A model generated the notes under the pieces. That model was given only the letters and a program-made list of their open reading frames with translations, ran no database searches and was not told the origin of the DNA. The translations under genes were made by a program, and so were the position numbers. This document shows positions 8,659 through 16,210 of a stretch of DNA of 64,000 nucleotides, one piece after another; position 1 is the first letter of the stretch; each line of letters starts with the position of its first letter. The stretch lies in assembly GCF_003863965.1 (NCBI RefSeq), contig NZ_RRCN01000001.1, positions 3,306,304-3,370,303 of the forward strand, read 5' to 3'. This stretch comes from Paenibacillus oralis (GTDB lineage: Bacteria; Bacillota; Bacilli; Paenibacillales; Paenibacillaceae).

Positions 8659-9852
8659 ATGGAGCTGCAAAAAAATGTTCAGCCGCAAACGGAAAGCCCT
8701 GACGCCAAATCGGCGTTATGGAGCGGCCTGTTCGGAAAAATGGACGTGCGGGCCTATACGATGGTCGGCGCCCTAATCCTCATCTGGGTGCTGTTTGGCA
8801 TACTGGACCCGACGTTTTTGACGGCGCGGAACTTGTCCAACCTGTTTACGCAAATGTCCGTCACGTCCATTCTCGCGATCGGCATGGTGCTCGTCATCGT
8901 GGCCGGACATATCGACCTTTCCGTCGGATCGATCGTCGGCCTGACCGGCGGGATCGCGGCGATTTTCAGCAATTGGCTGGGCCTGCCGGCGATCGTCGTT
9001 ATCCTTGCCACGCTGGCGGCCGGGGCCGTGCTCGGACTAGTGCAGGGCTGGCTGGTCGCCTACAAGATGGTCCCCGCTTTTATCGTTACGCTGGGCGGCA
9101 TGATGGTGTTCCGCGGCGCGCTGATGGGCATCACCGGCTCGATGACGATCCCGGTATCGGACCCGGTGCTGGCGCTGCTCGGCAACGCCTATTTCGCCCC
9201 GGGCTTCGGCATCGTACTTGGCGTGCTGGCGGTCGGCCTGCTCGTCTGGAGCATGTTCAATAAACGCCGCTCTCGGCAAAAATACGGCTTTGAAGTCGCA
9301 TCGCTCGCCGCCGACATCATCAAGGTGGCCGCGCTTTCGCTGCTGGTGGTGCTGTTCGTGCTGGTCATGAACGCTTATAAGGGCATCCCGTTCCCGATCA
9401 TTTTCGTGATCGTGCTGGCCGCCGTTTTTTATTTCCTCTCGAAAAAAACGACCTTCGGCCGCCACATCTACGCCATCGGCGGCAACCTGGAGGCAGCCCG
9501 CCTCTCCGGGATCAACATCCGCCGCAAAACGATGCTGATCTTCCTGCTCAGCGGCCTGCTGTCGTCGATCGCCGCGATCGTGCTGACGTCCCGGCTGGCC
9601 TCGGCCACGATTACCGCCGGGAACATGGCGGAAATGGACGCGATCGCCGCCTGCGTTATCGGCGGCACCTCGCTTATGGGCGGCGCGGGCACGGTGCTTG
9701 GCGCGCTGATCGGCGCGCTCGTCATGACCTCGCTCGACAACGGCATGTCGCTGATGGGGCTGGAGTCGTTTTGGCAATACGTCGTCAAAGGCTCGATCCT
9801 CGTCTTCGCCGTCTGGCTGGATATCTCAAACCGGCGCAAAGGCGCAAACTGA
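8659..9852 (+). CDS. xylH: xylose/monosaccharide ABC transporter, permease
   Basis: A 397-residue multi-spanning protein of the BPD_transp_2 family (CUT2 permeases such as XylH and RbsC) with about ten hydrophobic segments. Recognisable conserved stretches are VAGHIDLSVGSIVGLTGG near the N-terminus and IGGTSLMGGAGTVLGALIG near the C-terminus. The central loop of charged residues (FNKRRSRQKYGFE) matches the longer XylH-type permeases. It is the last gene of the operon, one base after xylG. Confidence 0.9.
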   Translation: MELQKNVQPQTESPDAKSALWSGLFGKMDVRAYTMVGALILIWVLFGILDPTFLTARNLSNLFTQMSVTSILAIGMVLVIVAGHIDLSVGSIVGLTGGIAAIFSNWLGLPAIVVILATLAAGAVLGLVQGWLVAYKMVPAFIVTLGGMMVFRGALMGITGSMTIPVSDPVLALLGNAYFAPGFGIVLGVLAVGLLVWSMFNKRRSRQKYGFEVASLAADIIKVAALSLLVVLFVLVMNAYKGIPFPIIFVIVLAAVFYFLSKKTTFGRHIYAIGGNLEAARLSGINIRRKTMLIFLLSGLLSSIAAIVLTSRLASATITAGNMAEMDAIAACVIGGTSLMGGAGTVLGALIGALVMTSLDNGMSLMGLESFWQYVVKGSILVFAVWLDISNRRKGAN

Positions 9853-9937
9853 GCCTAAATTAAACCGTTGTATCAACTTATAGCACCAAATTAATGCATC
9901 GCACCGAACCGCTGCACCGCTCAGCACCATATGAAAA

Positions 9938-9990
9938 ATGGCACTTTCGGCCGCCGGGATTTCCCATGTGCGCGAAAGTGCCATATTTAT
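9938..9990 (+). terminator. hairpin after the xylFGH operon
   Basis: Perfect 12-base arms ATGGCACTTTCG (9938-9949) and CGAAAGTGCCAT (9973-9984) are followed by a T-rich but not pure T stretch. It is the likely operon end. The large loop and weak tail lower confidence that it terminates efficiently. Confidence 0.55.
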
Positions 9991-10000
9991 TAGAGGTAGA

Positions 10001-10196
10001 TTTGCATGAAATGCAAAAGTACATTTGATTTAGCGGAATTTTCGCTTCCCGAGGCCAATCGCCTGCAAAAGTGCAGTTGCCGCGGGATCATTAGGACGGA
10101 TTTTGATTTTACGGCGGAAATGAACTGCACTTTTGCATTTGAACCGCCCGTTTCGGGACATTTCGACGAAATTCACATGCACTTTTGCATTTGCCC
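10001..10196. repeat. composite fold-back repeat, TGCAAAAGTGCA family (copy 1)
   Basis: Four related units sit at 10011, 10063, 10123 and 10177. Two read TGCAAAAGT(G/A)CA on the plus strand and two read the reverse, TGCACTTTTGCA. The layout is two forward plus two reverse. The 392-base gap between xylH and the next gene contains only this and the hairpin at 9938. The same architecture with the same flanking words (TTTGAACCGC, TTTCGAC) occurs at 19601-19787, so this is a dispersed family. Confidence 0.75.
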
Positions 10197-10244
10197 ACCG
10201 GAAAGGGTAGCATTTGCCGCACTCTACTTCCGTATTAGCGTTCG

Positions 10245-11390
10245 CTACTGATACGTCACAATCAGCGCGTTGCTGATTTTGCGGCCCGGCGTCGTCAAAT
10301 ACTTGCCGTTGTAGTACAGCCCGCTGGAAGCGCCGCCGTCGAGGTTCATCGCCTGGTAGGCGCCGGCCTGCTTCATAATTTCCGCGAGCTGCGGGATCGT
10401 TGCGCCGCCGGTCGTCAGCAGGATCAGCTTGTGGTCGCGGGTCAGGCCAAGGGCGCTGCGGGCGCCGCCGCCGGTAAGGATTTTCGGGTCCTTGAAGCCC
10501 TCCGCTTTGACGTCGAGCGCCACTTTACCGTCTACGACCAGGCGCGGTCCGGCCTGCAAGGCGCCATCCATCCGGCCTTCGTCATACCGCTCGCTGAACT
10601 CCTTGCCTGGAATAAGCTGCGCCAGCAGGTTTTGGTCATAGGTGAAAATCGTCCGCTTGTCGCCGGAGGCTGTCTTTTTTATCTCGCCGCCGTTGACGAT
10701 ATAGCCGTACGGCGCTTTATAGGCGCCTGACGTGTAGGCATCGAAAAAAGTGCCGTTCACGGCGACGACGGCCTTATGGCGTTTGGCGATGCTGCTTAAG
10801 TCCTCGACTTTACCGACTTTATCGCCCGCCAGCACGACGTCCAGCCGGACCCTCGGGTCCATCAGCGAAATCGTGACCATCTGCACGGTAAACGTTTTGC
10901 CGCCGACTTTAATCGATTTGCGTTCGCTGACGACCGGCTTGCCGCCGCTTTCCGTCGCCCCCCGGCTTGCCAGCGGCAGGATCAGCCGTTCCTCGCCTTG
11001 CCCCAGGCTGATCGATGACAAGCTTTTGTCCCACTCCATCGGCAAGTTCAGCGCCTCGCTTACGGGTTGCAGCGGGACATAGGTGACTCCGGCTTCGGTA
11101 AAGGGCGCGTCGGTTAACGAACGGGACTGTTCATTGACCGAGGCGTTCTTTTTCCCGACAAACATTGTAAGTTGTACATCGCCTTTGGCGATATCGATTT
11201 TTTGCTCGGCGGCGTTCCACTGGACGTTTGTCCCTTCAAACCCGCTTAAAATGCGGACCGGTACAAAAGCGCGGCCGGATTTGGCGTCGATCAGGACGAC
11301 GTTTTTGGGAGGGGGCGCGGATGAGGCCGAAATCGAGGCGGGCACGAGGCAGATCATAGCGAGTAACAACAACAGCAGTTTCTTTTTCAT
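10245..11390 (-). CDS. secreted phosphodiester glycosidase with stalk domain
   Basis: A 381-residue exported protein: signal peptide (MKKKLLLLLL onward, about 25 residues), a copper-amine-oxidase N-terminal 'stalk' domain (about 30-120, with FVPVRILSGF and YVPLQPVSEAL), then a NAGPA/DUF2233 phosphodiester glycosidase domain with AVNGTFFD, a GGGARSALG stretch and the terminal MNLDGGASSGLYYNG motif. NAGPA-family enzymes uncover sugars by cleaving phosphodiester-linked GlcNAc, and bacterial members are thought to act on wall polymers. It stands alone, with a GGAGG site before its ATG. Substrate is not determined. Confidence 0.88.
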   Translation of the reverse strand: MKKKLLLLLLAMICLVPASISASSAPPPKNVVLIDAKSGRAFVPVRILSGFEGTNVQWNAAEQKIDIAKGDVQLTMFVGKKNASVNEQSRSLTDAPFTEAGVTYVPLQPVSEALNLPMEWDKSLSSISLGQGEERLILPLASRGATESGGKPVVSERKSIKVGGKTFTVQMVTISLMDPRVRLDVVLAGDKVGKVEDLSSIAKRHKAVVAVNGTFFDAYTSGAYKAPYGYIVNGGEIKKTASGDKRTIFTYDQNLLAQLIPGKEFSERYDEGRMDGALQAGPRLVVDGKVALDVKAEGFKDPKILTGGGARSALGLTRDHKLILLTTGGATIPQLAEIMKQAGAYQAMNLDGGASSGLYYNGKYLTTPGRKISNALIVTYQ

Positions 11391-11626
11391 AAAATATGTA
11401 CTCCTTCTTCCTTATGTCTGATGATGTCTCATTAAGTAATATCGGCCGGAAGTCCCAAGAAAAAAAGACCGTCCGCTCCAAAAAGAAGCGCGGTCCGTTC
11501 CATAGTGGCTGCCCATACGAGCGCCCAGTTCCGCCAAAAGCCGCCCAAAGTGCGTACCCGGTTCCGCCAAGCTGCCAGTTTGCCCGTTCGGTCGTCTTAT
11601 TTTTGCGGCGGCAATTACGGCGGCTT

Positions 11627-13246
11627 TTAATTATGAAGGTACATCTTGCGATAATACTCCTCCAGCATCCGGCCGGTTGCAAAGGACTGCTGGATCGTTT
11701 CGATGCTGCGCCGCATCATCCGTACCCATTGGCTCCGGTCGCCATAATACGCCGGCAGCACGCGGTTCAGCAGCGTATCGTACAGCGCTTCGCCGTCATG
11801 GCGGTCCGCTTCCGCGGCATCGTCCGCCTCGTAGCCGTCCCCGAACTGCCAGCCGTTTTCGCCGTCCGCGCAAGCTTCCGGCCACCACCCATCGAGGATC
11901 GAGCAGTTCAGCACGCCGTTGGCCGCGGCCTTCATCCCCGATGTACCGCTCGCCTCCAGCGGCCGGCGCGGATTGTTGAGCCAGACGTCACAGCCGCGGG
12001 TAAGCATGGCGCCGATCTTCATATCGTAATTTTCCAGGAAAACGACGCTGCCCGGGGATTTCTGCGCCATGGCGGCGAGACCCGCGACGATTTGCTTGCC
12101 GGCCTCGTCGTTCGGATGGGCTTTGCCGGAGAAGGCGATTTGGATCTGGCCGGATTCGAGGTAAGGGGCGATCACTTCCGGTTTGGAGAAAATCAGCTCG
12201 CTGCGTTTGTAAAGAGCGGCCCGGCGGGAAAAGCCGATCAGCAGCCGGTCAGGGTCCAAAGCGGCCCCGCTTCGCTCCCGGATGAATTCGATCAATTCCC
12301 GCTTCAACTCCATATGAACCGCCCATAAATCGCCGTCTTCCTCATAGGCGCGGGCGATGCGCGGGTCGGCCCAGGTCGGAAGGTGAACCGCGTTGGTGAT
12401 GCCGATGATCTCGGAGCGCCCGGCGACGCCTTGCCACATGCGGTTCGCCGTTTCTGCGTGCAGCGCGGCCACGCCGTTGGAAACGCGGGACAGGCGCAAT
12501 CCGGCGACGGTCATGTTAAACGGATTACCGCCGATGCGCTCCATCTGCTCGCGGTTTAATCCGTTATAGGCGGACATCGCCTCAAGCAGGTCCAGCGGAT
12601 GGGCTTCATTGCCTTCCTTGACCGGCGTGTGGGTGGTGAACACCACTTCCTCGCGGGCCTGCCGCCAGGCGGCTTCAAAGGTGAGTCCGGCATGCATTTT
12701 TTCGCGGATCAATTCGGTGGCCGCCAGCACGGCGTGACCTTCGTTGAAATGATAGACGTCCACCGGGATCTGCAGCGCCCGCAGCGCTTTGACGCCGCCG
12801 ATGCCCAGCACGATTTCCTGGGCGATCCGCTCCTCGCCGAAGCCGCCCCCATATAGCCGCTCCGTAATCCACGCATTGCCGCTCTCCGGCAGGTCCGTGT
12901 CCAGCAAATAAAGCGGCGCGTTGCCGAACTTTTCCGTTTTCCATACCTTACACCTGACATCCGCCGAGCGGACTTGGACGGTGACCGTTACGCCGGTATC
13001 TTCAAGAAAATCATAATCCCGGTTTTCAAACGTATCGTAAGGCTTGCCGTCAGAGCCGATCCGCTGATCGGTGTATCCCTGTTTCCACTTGATGCCGACC
13101 GCGACGATCGGCGCGCCGTAATCTTTGGCGCCTTTGATATAGTCACCGGCCAAAATGCCCAGGCCGCCGGCGTACATTTTAAAATCGGAATGAAGCCCGT
13201 ACTCCATGCAAAAATAAGCAATGGCGGGCAGTTTCTGTTCGTTCAT
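11627..13246 (-). CDS. alpha-glucan phosphorylase, short form (GT35)
   Basis: It cleaves alpha-1,4-glucan with phosphate to release glucose-1-phosphate. The protein is 539 residues, the short 'more phosphorylases' type rather than the roughly 800-residue GlgP. Visible motifs are YFCMEYGLH at the N-terminus, YAGGLGILAGDY, EGHAVLA, FTTHTPVKEGNE, and EASGTSGMKAAANG, which carries the pyridoxal-phosphate lysine. I place the start at 13246 because AAGGAGG lies just upstream on the minus strand; a longer in-frame extension lacks a site and has no homology-like content. It is monocistronic and divergent from the fructosamine operon. Confidence 0.9.
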   Translation of the reverse strand: MNEQKLPAIAYFCMEYGLHSDFKMYAGGLGILAGDYIKGAKDYGAPIVAVGIKWKQGYTDQRIGSDGKPYDTFENRDYDFLEDTGVTVTVQVRSADVRCKVWKTEKFGNAPLYLLDTDLPESGNAWITERLYGGGFGEERIAQEIVLGIGGVKALRALQIPVDVYHFNEGHAVLAATELIREKMHAGLTFEAAWRQAREEVVFTTHTPVKEGNEAHPLDLLEAMSAYNGLNREQMERIGGNPFNMTVAGLRLSRVSNGVAALHAETANRMWQGVAGRSEIIGITNAVHLPTWADPRIARAYEEDGDLWAVHMELKRELIEFIRERSGAALDPDRLLIGFSRRAALYKRSELIFSKPEVIAPYLESGQIQIAFSGKAHPNDEAGKQIVAGLAAMAQKSPGSVVFLENYDMKIGAMLTRGCDVWLNNPRRPLEASGTSGMKAAANGVLNCSILDGWWPEACADGENGWQFGDGYEADDAAEADRHDGEALYDTLLNRVLPAYYGDRSQWVRMMRRSIETIQQSFATGRMLEEYYRKMYLHN

Positions 13247-13349
13247 GAGAATACCTCCTTTGATGGGAAACCGACTCCGGAGATGACAAGATATCGTATG
13301 CAAAATGTGGCTAAAAATTGAGGGAATTGGATTTTCAGTCATTTTGGCC

Positions 13350-13378
13350 TTGACGCCGGTTTTGAAAGCGGTTATATT
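13350..13378 (+). promoter_or_regulatory. sigma-A promoter of frlB with overlapping cre-like box
   Basis: TTGACG (-35, 13350-13355), a 17-base spacer and TATATT (-10, 13373-13378) form a near-consensus promoter. A cre-like box, TTGAAAGCGGTTATA (13362-13376), with one mismatch to the consensus, overlaps the spacer and -10, suggesting CcpA repression. Confidence 0.65.
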
Positions 13379-13396
13379 GGTTTTGTGAACAATACG

Positions 13397-13414
13397 TTAT
13401 ATAACGTTATATAA
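13397..13414. promoter_or_regulatory. GntR operator O1, upstream of frlB
   Basis: TTATATAACGTTATATAA is a perfect 18-base palindrome just downstream of the predicted frlB transcription start. Its core ATAACGTTAT recurs before the GntR gene and before the amidohydrolase, so it is the likely operator of the GntR regulator at 15339. Binding here would block transcription. Confidence 0.8.
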
Positions 13415-13429
13415 AAAGGAGAGAACAAT

Positions 13430-14398
13430 ATGAACGTATCGAAAGTGATCAGCACGATTAGCGAAAAGACGGAAACCGGCATTACGGAGGTCTACCTCGT
13501 CGCTTGCGGCGGTTCCCTCGTCGACATGTATCCGGCGAAATATTTTTTGGAAAGCGAGGCCCAAAAAATCGTAACCGGCCTGTATACGGCCAACGAATTC
13601 GTTCACGCCCTGCCGAAGCGGCTGAACAAAGACTCCGTCGTCATCGTCTGCTCGCACGGGGGCAACACGCCGGAATCGGTGGCGGCGGCCAAGCTTGCCA
13701 AGGAACAGGGGGCTCATACGATCGGCCTGACGCACAACAAGGAAGCCGCGCTGCTGAAGCATTCCGACCATGCTTTCCTGTATGAATGGGGAGAGGACAG
13801 CGATGTCAAAAACAACCCGATGGCGATTATCCTCGAACTCGTGGTGGAGATTCTGAACACAGTTGAAGGATACGTCCACTACAATGCTTTTCAAAGCGGC
13901 ATGCAGAAGATCAACGGCATCATCGTCGCCGGGAAAAAGCTGGTGGCTCCCCGGGCCAAAGTGTTTGCGGACAAGTACCGCGCGGAGGATCTGTTCTATA
14001 TTTTGTCCAGCGGCGCTTCCTACGGCCATGCTTACGGTTTCGCCATCTGTTCCCTGATGGAAATGCAGTGGTTGAACGCCGCGCCGATCCATTCGGGCGA
14101 ATATTTCCACGGTCCGTTTGAAGTGACGGATAAAGAAACGCCGTTTATCCTGATGATGAACGAAGGACGTACCCGCGCCCTGGACGAACGCGCCTTGACT
14201 TTCCTTAAGCAGTACGCGGAAAAAGTGGAGGTCGTGGATGCCAAGGAACTCGGGATCGGCACGATCGCCGATGAAGTGGTGGAGTTTTTTAACCCGATTC
14301 TGTTCTACAGCATCCTCTGCGTATACCGTGAAGCGTTGGCGGACGTACGTAACCATCCGTTGGAAACCCGCCGTTACATGGGAAAAGTAGCGTATTAA
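13430..14398 (+). CDS. frlB: fructosamine-6-phosphate deglycase, SIS domain
   Basis: A 322-residue SIS-fold protein (GlmS isomerase-like). Motifs include VYLVACGGSLVD near the N-terminus, VIVCSHGGNTPESV (the SIS phosphosugar-binding loop), and LSSGASYGHAYGFAICSLMEMQW in the second SIS half (quoted only to show homology with FrlB). FrlB splits phosphorylated fructoselysine-type Amadori products into glucose-6-phosphate and the amino acid. AAAGGAG precedes the start. Adjacent frlD supplies the kinase step, which supports this function over a plain glucosamine deaminase. It is the first gene after operator O1. Confidence 0.85.
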   Translation: MNVSKVISTISEKTETGITEVYLVACGGSLVDMYPAKYFLESEAQKIVTGLYTANEFVHALPKRLNKDSVVIVCSHGGNTPESVAAAKLAKEQGAHTIGLTHNKEAALLKHSDHAFLYEWGEDSDVKNNPMAIILELVVEILNTVEGYVHYNAFQSGMQKINGIIVAGKKLVAPRAKVFADKYRAEDLFYILSSGASYGHAYGFAICSLMEMQWLNAAPIHSGEYFHGPFEVTDKETPFILMMNEGRTRALDERALTFLKQYAEKVEVVDAKELGIGTIADEVVEFFNPILFYSILCVYREALADVRNHPLETRRYMGKVAY

Positions 14399-14424
14399 CA
14401 GCTTACCGGAAAGCAGGTGACAAC

Positions 14425-15240
14425 ATGAAAGTTTTAGGAATAGGCGATAATGTGGTGGACAAATACGTTCATTTAAAAACGATGTATCCGGGCGGCAATG
14501 CGCTGAACTTTAGCGTATTCGCCAAGAAACTCGGCGTGGAAGCCGCTTTTGTGGGCGTGTTCGGAGACGACCGCGAGGCGCGGCATGTCGAGAACACGGT
14601 GCACGAGCTTGGCATCGATATTTCGCGGTGCCGCCACTGCAGCGGAGAGAACGGCTGCGCCCGGGTGACGCTGGAAAATGGCGACAGGGTGTTCCTGGGA
14701 AGCAACGAAGGCGGCGTCACGCGGCTGAATCCCCTTCAGCTCGATGAAGAGGACAAGGCCTACATCCGCTCCTTCGCGGTGATGCACACCGGACTGTACA
14801 GTCATACGGGGCATTTGCTTGCCGAGCTTAAGGAGCTTGGCGTCCCGATCTCATTCGACTTCTCCGACGATTTCGAGGACGAGCAGGTGGAGCGGTATAT
14901 CCCGTACGCGGATTTTGCTTTCTTTTCCTGCAGCCATATGCCGGAGGAAAGGGCGATGGAATATATCCGCTCCAAATGGAAAGCCGGAAACCGGCTGATC
15001 GCCGCCACCCGCGGCAGCGACAGATCGATGGTCTACGACGGAGACAAGTTCCATTTCCATACGCCGGACATCGTCGAGGCGGTGGATACGATGGGAGCGG
15101 GGGATTCCTATATTGCGGCGTTTTTGCTAAGTTATCTTCAGGACCGCGATATCCCGAAAGCCATGGAGGAAGGCTCGCGTTTTGCGGCGGCCAGCTGCCT
15201 GGTGGAAGGATCGTTTGGCTTCGGCGTTCCGTACGAATAA
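14425..15240 (+). CDS. frlD: fructoselysine 6-kinase-type PfkB carbohydrate kinase
   Basis: A 271-residue ribokinase/PfkB kinase. It opens with MKVLGIGDNVVDKY, has the substrate-binding PGGNALNFSVFAKKLG and ends with the PfkB signature VDTMGAGDSYIAAF carrying the catalytic Asp. Length and the N-terminal sequence fit FrlD, which phosphorylates fructoselysine at C6 before FrlB cleavage. It lies 26 bases after frlB, so the two should be co-transcribed. The natural substrate could be another glycated amino acid. Confidence 0.83.
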   Translation: MKVLGIGDNVVDKYVHLKTMYPGGNALNFSVFAKKLGVEAAFVGVFGDDREARHVENTVHELGIDISRCRHCSGENGCARVTLENGDRVFLGSNEGGVTRLNPLQLDEEDKAYIRSFAVMHTGLYSHTGHLLAELKELGVPISFDFSDDFEDEQVERYIPYADFAFFSCSHMPEERAMEYIRSKWKAGNRLIAATRGSDRSMVYDGDKFHFHTPDIVEAVDTMGAGDSYIAAFLLSYLQDRDIPKAMEEGSRFAAASCLVEGSFGFGVPYE

Positions 15241-15308
15241 ATTTAGCGTAGAAAGTGTACGGTGCTCGCTTGTGCAAATTGAAAACGTTTGATACGCTTG
15301 GAGAGAGA

Positions 15309-15322
15309 ATATAACGTTATAT
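15309..15322. promoter_or_regulatory. GntR operator O2, upstream of the GntR gene
   Basis: ATATAACGTTATAT, a perfect 14-base palindrome with the same core as O1, lies 17 bases before the regulator gene, implying autoregulation. A cre-like stretch, TTGAAAACGTTTGAT (15279-15293, one mismatch), lies just upstream. Confidence 0.75.
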
Positions 15323-15338
15323 AACAAGCGAGGTAACC

Positions 15339-16052
15339 ATGTTAAACGCAGATCATCCTGAACCGTTATATATACAATTGAAAAAAGCGATCCAATCGAA
15401 TATTTTCAACGGCATGTTTCAGCAGGGGGAGAAAATCCCGACGGAGACGGAGCTCAGCGAGCGCTATAACGTCAGCCGCATCACCGTCCGCAAAGCGGTC
15501 GAGGAGCTGGTCCAGGAGGGTTATCTGACCAAACGGCAGGGCAAAGGAACTTTTGTCAGCCACGCCAAAATCGGCCGGAAGATCGAGCATTTGATCGGCT
15601 TCACGGCAGCCTGCGAAGCGAACGGATATACTTCCCGCAGCGAGGTGACCCAAAGGGAAATCGTGGCTCCCGATGCCGAGCTCCAGCACGAACTTAAACT
15701 GGCGAAAGGGGAGCAGGCGATCTATATTCAGCGGAAAAGATACGCCGGAGACAGCCCATTGATGCTGGAGAACAATTATTACCCGGAGCGCCGGTATTCC
15801 TTTTTGCTGGACGAACCGCTGGAAGGCTCGCTGTATGACCTGCTGCGTGACAAATACGGAATCGATCCGAACCAGCCGGGGGAGACGACGCTGGAAATCG
15901 TGCTGGCGGACGAGGAACAAGCCCGGCTGCTCGAAACCGAGATCGGCAAACCCCTGTTTTACATGAAAACGGTGATTGGCGATGATCAGGGTTTGCCCGT
16001 TCATGTCGGCAAGCAATATATCATCGGAGACCGCTATCGGTTTACGCTTTGA
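15339..16052 (+). CDS. GntR/HutC-family regulator (FrlR-like)
   Basis: A 237-residue repressor with an N-terminal winged helix-turn-helix (about 10-72; TELSERYNVSRITVRKAVEE) and a C-terminal UTRA ligand-binding domain (about 90-235). It belongs to the HutC subfamily, as does B. subtilis FrlR of the frl operon. The core ATAACGTTAT is found at its own promoter and at those of frlB and the amidohydrolase, with an imperfect copy before the transporter. I infer that it represses all four units and is released by a phosphorylated Amadori product. Confidence 0.85.
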   Translation: MLNADHPEPLYIQLKKAIQSNIFNGMFQQGEKIPTETELSERYNVSRITVRKAVEELVQEGYLTKRQGKGTFVSHAKIGRKIEHLIGFTAACEANGYTSRSEVTQREIVAPDAELQHELKLAKGEQAIYIQRKRYAGDSPLMLENNYYPERRYSFLLDEPLEGSLYDLLRDKYGIDPNQPGETTLEIVLADEEQARLLETEIGKPLFYMKTVIGDDQGLPVHVGKQYIIGDRYRFTL

Positions 16053-16074
16053 CCGCTTCCGTCCTTTTGCCGCA

Positions 16075-16117
16075 AGCCCCGCCTTGGAAGGCCTTTTTTT
16101 CAAAAAAATGCGGGGCT
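16075..16117 (+). terminator. nested terminator after the GntR gene
   Basis: Inner stem GCCTT/AAGGC (16081-16092) is followed by seven T. Outer arms AGCCCCGC (16075-16082) and GCGGGGCT (16110-16117) enclose it. The two pairings share bases at the 5' side, so they are alternatives. It ends the regulator transcript before operator O3. Confidence 0.65.
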
Positions 16118-16129
16118 GGATATGATTGA

Positions 16130-16143
16130 TTATAACGTTATAA
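16130..16143. promoter_or_regulatory. GntR operator O3, upstream of the amidohydrolase
   Basis: TTATAACGTTATAA is a perfect 14-base palindrome with the same ATAACGTTAT core as O1 and O2, about 70 bases before the amidohydrolase start. It places this gene in the fructosamine regulon. Confidence 0.75.
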
Positions 16144-16210
16144 GACGTATTGGCGAAAGGGCGGAGCGTTTGGGGGATTTAACGAACAAAAATAAAGGAG
16201 GGGGTTGAGC

